Shown piece by piece: positions 12,201-19,400 of a DNA stretch of 64,000 nt. The position numbers and the translations under genes were made by a program. The DNA lies in NCBI GenBank assembly GCA_024516035.1, contig JAMCCL010000053.1, positions 62,001-126,000 of the forward strand, read 5' to 3'. The stretch comes from Bactericera cockerelli (Eukaryota > Arthropoda > Insecta > Hemiptera > Triozidae). How positions within the stretch are numbered: the first letter of the stretch is position 1; every line of letters begins with the position of its first letter. The notes beneath the pieces are model-generated. The model saw only the letters and a program-made list of their open reading frames with translations. It did not search any database and was not told the DNA's origin.

Positions 12201-15200
12201 TTACTATCAAAACTTTTGTAAAATGCTTCTTGGTATCAAGAGTGATAGAATATTGTAACACTGCACAGCTTAGAAATCGAAAGTAACCACTACTTATATG
12301 CATGAACAAGTCACTAACTCTACACCATACTTTTGATACTGTTTAGTTACAGATATTTGACATTTCGGATTGGGTATAGTAAGATAACTTTGTGCTTATC
12401 AGATTGTCTTAGCCTTTGCGAATTCAAAATGGCGCTGTCCAAACTCCGCGGATTGTCAAGAGGATATCCTTCAGCCGCGGGAGGGACAGACACCTTACTG
12501 CACGAATTTCCTCACATGGTAGGACAAACCACGCCTGATTTCAGTCACGACATTCTGCACATACGTTTTATCAAGTGACCATAAGATTTTAGTTGAAAGA
12601 GACGAGAAGAGAATTTCTGTCTATTAATTTGGACCAAAAATTTTAATTAAAAAAATAATACATAAAATATATAGTTAAGGGAGTTTTCGAAGGTCAAATT
12701 CAATAGAAAAAACAGGGATCACAAATTCAAGTCAGAACTTACATTTCTCCCTCTAAAACAATATGAAAAATCTATACTTAGGGTGGAACAAATAGACTTT
12801 TTGTAATACCTCTGTGGCGCTAAGTCACGGATTGCGTACTGTGTGAGATAGGGTAAACTGACGCTTAGCAATGATTTGTCTAATAATTTCGCCACTCATA
12901 ACAGAAACTTATGTCCATAGAGGTATTACAAATAGGTGTGTCTCATAATCTCACCTAAAAAATTGGACAAAATCCAACACTGACATTGGGAAGGACGCAG
13001 AACTTTTTCAATTGTAATAGAAAACAGTTATAAAACTTATGAAATACAGGATTCTTAAAATACTCATTAGTCTCTTGTAGGTAATTTTTCAACTTTGATA
13101 TACTGCGCTGTGAGGAAATTCGTGCAAAAGTGACACTATTATACTCTATGCCCTATTAGACTTCAGACTCTCATTTCAAATGTATTGCCACAAGAGCAAG
13201 CAGATAAATACGCCTGCTACGCGCTGCTAATGGGCTTTTGGTCAGCACCAAATTTTCTTTTGAAAAAAAAAACATGGACTCTCTTGTACTCCTCAGATTG
13301 TAGAAGATACTGCAAGTTTCCGTACGGGGTTCCTGCAGTATCGGGGGGTTCCGACGCTCATCTACATGAATTTCCTCACATGGTAAGACCGATAAGCCCG
13401 CTGTGGGGTAATAATAAATCCTTGTTTTCTCAGAAAGGTTTCTTTTACTCTGTCTTATACCGCTTGAACGGGGTCGACGTTTCTGGTCAGTTTCTTCGAG
13501 TACATTCGATTTTGTACATCGCGGCTGGTCTCCACTCATTTTCTCTCATGTGCTCCAAAACACAATTTTTCCACGATTTCTTAGGTCTTCCTCTCCTCTC
13601 TTTTACAAAGGCAGGTTTTAGTCAAGCTGACATCACTCTTGTTATGAACACACAATCAACAAAGTTTTTATCAATTTATATTACAATAGGTAAAAATGAT
13701 ATGGGTACAACGTGAAAAAAAGGCATTCATGTTTTTCCTTTCGAAAAAAGGTGTTTAATAATGAAATAATATAAAATTAAATTCAAATTTACCTGTTCTA
13801 GTTGGAATTGGGTGAACATTGTCATGCAGATAAAAATGACTTCCTTTGCAGCAGGAAGACTATTGTTAGCTGGTTTATTGCAAGTTTGTAGCTTTTTTAC
13901 AGAATATTTCTGCAGGTTAAATGTATCATGTGAGGAAATTCATGTAGCAAGTGAATGCGGCATTTGTCAGACACAGGTATTATCAATTTCAAAACCCTTT
14001 TTTCAACTCTTAGGGTGGAATTATGAAACATGATTAACTATCGAAGTGGACACTATCACTTAACTTAGGCTATAGTGACCTGTGATTGGTTAAAATCTCC
14101 ACTAGATTGCGTTCTAAGGGATAGTGTCCAGAACTTACATTTACCCCTTTAAAACAATATACAAAATCTATACTTAGGGTGGAACTAATAGACTTTTTGT
14201 AATACCTCTGTGGCGCTAAGTCACGGATTGCGTACTGTGTGAGATAGGGTAAACTGACGCTTAGCAATGACTTGTGATATGGAATTTGTCTAATAATTTC
14301 GCCATTAATAACAGAAACTTATGTCCATAGAGGTATTACAAATAGGTGTTTCTCATAATTTCACCTAAAAAATTGGACAATATCCAACACTGACATTGGG
14401 AAGGACGCAGAACTTTTTCAATTGTAATAGAAAACAGTTATAAAACTTATGAAATACAGGATTCTTAAAAATCTCATTAGTCTCTTGTAGGTAATTTTTC
14501 AACTTTGATATACTGCGCTGTGAGGAAATTCGTGCAAAAGTGACACTATTATACTCTATGCCCTATTAGACTTCAGACTCTCATTTCAAATGTATTGCCA
14601 CAAGAGCAAGCAGATAAATATGCCTGCTACGCGCTGCTAATGGGCTCTTGTTCAGCACCAAATTTTCTTTTGAAAAAAAAAAAACATGCACTCTCTTGTA
14701 CTCCTCAGATTGTAGAAGATACTGCAAGTTTCCGTACGGGGTTTTTCTTGCATCGGGGGGTTCCGACGCTCATCTACATGAATTTCCTCACATGGTAAGA
14801 CCGATAAGCCCGCTGTGGGGTAATAATAAATTCTTGTTTTCTCAGTAAGGTTTCTTTTACTCTGTCTTATACCGCTTAAACGGGGTCGACGTTTCTGGTC
14901 AGTTTCTTCCAGTACATTCGATTTTGTACATCGCGGCTGGTCTCCACTCATTTTCTCTCATGTGCTCCAAAACACAATTTTTCCACGATTTCTTAGGTCT
15001 TCCTCTCCTCTCTTTTACAAAGGCAGGTTTTAGTCAAGCTGACATCACTCTTGTGATGAACACACAATCAACAAACTTTTTATCAATTTATATTACAATA
15101 GGTAAAAATGATATGGCTACAACATGAAAAAAAAGGCATTCATGTTTTTCCTTTCGAAAAAAGGTGTTTAATAATGAAATAATATAAAATTAAATTCAAA

Positions 15201-16423
15201 TTTACCTGTTCTAGTTAAAAATGAGTTCCTTTGCAGCAGGAAGACTATTGTTAGCTGGTTTATTGCAAGTTTGTAGCTTTTTTACAGAATATTTCTGCAG
15301 GTTAAATGTATCATGTGAGGAAATCTGGAAATTCATGTAGCAAGTGAATGCGGCATTTGTCAGACAAAGATATTATCAATTTCAAAACCCTTTTTTCAAC
15401 TCTTAGGGTCGAATAATGAAACATGATTAACTATCGAAGTGGACACTATCACTTAACTTAGGCTATAGTGACCTGTAATTAGTTAAAATTTCCACTAGAT
15501 TGCGTGCTAAGGGATAGTGTCCACTTGGATTAAATAATACTGTTTCATGATTCGGTCCGTAGTCCTACAGACAGACCTCAGCTTAGTCAATAAGACGGGG
15601 AAATCCTAGCCCAGAGGTCAGTGGTTCGATTTCCAAGTACAGCAGAAAATTATCACTAGAGTGATTAACACAAATATGATAACTTTTTTCGACTGCTTGC
15701 CTTGCAGATTGTCTGAGCTACTGTCGTTACCCCGCCGGCGGTGTAGGTTTTGCTTCGGGTGGTCAAAATGCGCGCTTACACGAATTTCCTCACATGGTAA
15801 GAGTTTTCTACACGCTTACTCCAACAAGAACCCGGGTTCAATATCCGGTGACGTCAAAATCTTTTGCTTATTTCCTTGTCATGGTAAGATAGAATAAAAT
15901 GTAAATGCCTTTGGCCTTAAGTGGCAAAGAAATGGATAGGAGTAAGGAGTACATATACGTGGTACCTGAGTAGACTTTTTTTTGCATTATGGCCTCCGTA
16001 GCAATAGGATTTCACTGAAGAGAAGGAGGAGAGGATGGATGAAGAGAATATCCAGATTTTGTGGAAGAGCACTGTCAGGAAGAAATTATTGATTTATAGG
16101 TGACACAAGTTACCAGTTTTTGTGGTGTAACGATTGTGACGCCCGTAGTCAAGAGATCCTGAGTTCGATTCCCGGAATTTTGAAATAATCCTCTCACCAT
16201 GTACGAGCCAATGAAAAATAAATAAATTATAACAAAGGAGCCATGTTATGACCGTTTAATTAAGAGATACCTTATATTTAGCTCCTTTTGTGGTGAGGAA
16301 ATTCGTGTAGCGAACGGATACGTAATTACTTTCCTCAGTCAAGAATTTAGATTGAGAAAGAGAAAAAATATTCTGAAGGCCTATTTACTAAATATGATCA
16401 AATCTCTATCATTAAGACATTCC

Positions 16424-16464
<41 letters not shown>

Positions 16465-19400
16465 GTCAATGGTTTAATAAATTACTAAAACATGGAAAAT
16501 CTCTATCAAAGAACTTGATTCTGTGCCTTACAGAATGTCTGAGCAACTGCGTCTTTCCCAACGCTGTGCCTTACGTTTATGGTGGGAAGAATGTTCGCCC
16601 ACACGAATTTCCTCACATGGTAAGAGTTTCTACACAGAGAACCCGGTTCGATATCCGGCAACGTCAATATATTTATCTGTCAATTTTTTTGACTGTCTAT
16701 GAATTCGATTTTTAATGTCTAACAGTAAGTGTTTATTTTAGATATTTTGTTAGAAAAGTGACCCTATTCATTTATCAGTAAATTGTAAAATATTTATCCT
16801 ATAAAATCTGTAAGACTTGCTCGACTGCTGGAGTAAAGGGACTTTTCAGTCTTACCTCGGCAGTATAAACAAGGTATATTCTATTCTATATTCAAGTTCA
16901 CCTGTATTTCTATATTTATGTATTTTAATATTATTATTACATACATATTTTAAATAAATAAAAAAAAAATCTTTATTTTCAGGCAGCTCTAGGGTTTGGT
17001 TCGGGCAGTTTTCAGGGACGATCACTTGTGGCTTGGAATAACTGCGGAGGCACTCTCATAAGAAGGACTACGTCCTCACAGCTGCTCATTGCTTGGATAG
17101 CGATATGTAAGCGCCTTTTTTTTTCTTTCCTTTAAAATTACTTCTTTTGGAAGTAAAAATTTTACTTTCTTTTTTTTGGAAATTAGGAGTTTAGGAACTA
17201 GAGGCCCTTTTTTTCAGCAAGCGGTTAGTTTTTTGTGGGATTTTTTGGCTACCTATCACTGAGAGGCACAATCAGAGTAACGCAAGCTGATTTTACCATT
17301 TTAACGCCAAAGTATTTCCATGCGACATTCATACAACCACCAAACTTTTTCAAAACCTTAATTTTCAGGGGTCCCCCCACTCAAGTTCGAATCGGAGAAC
17401 ATGATCTAGCCGACGCGATGAAAGTGCGTCTCTACCACAAGACTTCCCCATCCTGAGGATCGTTGTTCATCCCGGGTACGAGCCTAAGAAGTCTCTCTAC
17501 AACGACATAGCTCTGCTACAGGTACTTACTATGAAAAAGGCTCTTGTCTGGAAATCCAGGTAGAATACAAGAGCCCAATGGAAAAAAAAAAATAATTTAA
17601 TAATACTAATATTGATTTATGTATTCTGCCCGACTAGGACTAATCTAATAGGCCCCAATATTCCAGCAGTAAGCTCAATATGTATTATTATATGGTCAAA
17701 ATCCCAAATGAAAAGATAACTCGTCATGAGGACATGTCTGCGTTTTGAACCCGCGACTTCTGGATTACCAAAAACAACACCTGGACCACTGAGTTATCTA
17801 CTATTATAACCTGGACATAATAGTAATAAAGTAATAGGTAATCTAACAAGGGCAAAGAGTAATATAATAAAGCTTTTAAGCCCAGAACTTTAATGCAGTG
17901 TCACTATTTTCGTGATGTCTTGGGACACACGCCTCCTGGTTACAAATCTGCTGCCTTATCAATCAAGCTATTGAGGGCGGTGTATAGGAAAAAAGATGAT
18001 TGAGAAGACAGGGAACACACAATCAATGAGTCACCTAGTAGCAAAAATAAGCATGACAATCCAGAGAGGTAATGCTGCCAGCGTGTTGGGAGCATTGCCA
18101 TCAGAACAATTGACATCCATATTCTATCTGTAAATTTTAATAAAATATATATATGTATATATAAAAAAAAAATATTTTTACATTACAGCTCGTGGGTCAG
18201 TGAACTTCACCCAGCACATGCGCCCGGCGTGTCTACACAACGGCAATGTGGTGAGGGACGAAAACATGAGGGCGATCAGGGAGCCCACTGCAGGGGTAGC
18301 CACCGGGTGGGGCAACACTGGCTTTGGTAAGACATAGGCCCGCCATACTAGGATTTGAGAACACTGGCTTTGGTAAGACATAGGCCCACCATACTAGGAT
18401 TTGAGAACACTGGCTTTGGTAAGACATAGGCCCACCATACTAGGATTTGAGAACACTGGCTTTGGTAAGACATAGGCCCACCATACTAGGATTTGAGCAC
18501 ACTGGCTTTGGTAAGACATAGGCCCACCATACTAGGATTTGAGCACACTGGCTTTGGTAAGACATAGGCCCACCATACTAGGATTTGAGCACACTGGCTT
18601 TGGTAAGACATAGGCCCACCATACTAGGATTTGAGCACACTGGCTTTGGTAAGACATAGGCCCACCATACTAGGATTTGAGCACACTGGCTTTGGTAAGA
18701 CATAGGCCCACCATACTAGGATTTGAGCACACTGGCTTTGGTAAGACATAGGCAAACCATACTAGGATTTGAGCACACTGGCTTTGGTAAGACATAGGCC
18801 ACACCATACTAGGATTTGAGCACACTGGCTTTGGTAAGACATAGGCCCACCATACTAGGATTTGAGCACACTGGCTTTGGTAAGACATAGGCCCACCATA
18901 CTAGGATTTGAGCACACTGGCTTTGGTAAGACATAGGCCCACCATACTAGGATTTGAGCACACTGGCTTTGGTAAGACATAGGCCCACCATACTAGGATT
19001 TGAGCACACTGGCTTTGGTAAGACATAGGCCCACCATACTAGGATTTGAGCACAGGTTTGGGTAACACTGGACCTTTGGTAAGACATAGGCCCACCATAC
19101 TAGGATTTGAGCAAAGGTTTGGGTAACACTGGCTTTGGTAAGACTTATGCAAACTATACTGGGATTTGAGCACAGGTTTGGGTAACACTAGCTTTGGTAA
19201 GACATAGGCCCACCATACTAAGATTTGAGCACAGGTTTGGGTAACACCGGCTTTGGTAAGACATTGGCCCACCATACTAGGATTTGAGCACAGGTTTGGA
19301 TAACACTGTCTTTGGTAAGACATAGGCCCACCATACTAAGATTTGAGCACATGTTTGTGTAACACTGTCTTTGGTAAGACATATGCAAACTATACTAAGA

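Larger units (their letters stand above)
12736..15520. repeat. Tandem duplication, about 1394-bp unit, two copies
   Basis: 12736-14129 and 14130-15520 are near-identical, including exons B/C, the a' and b'/c' elements, a MITE copy near 12780 and 14175, and a small inverted-end element (ggacactatcacttaac...ggatagtgtcc) near 14047 and 15438. Confidence 0.92.

Noticed and set aside
13185..13715. Single 176-residue coding frame covering exon B
   Set aside because: Only the 86-nt exon shows homology and splice borders; the open flanks are chance and not family-like.
18178..19323. Repeated minus-strand frames (SYQSQC.. units)
   Set aside because: Antisense reading of the splice-donor array.
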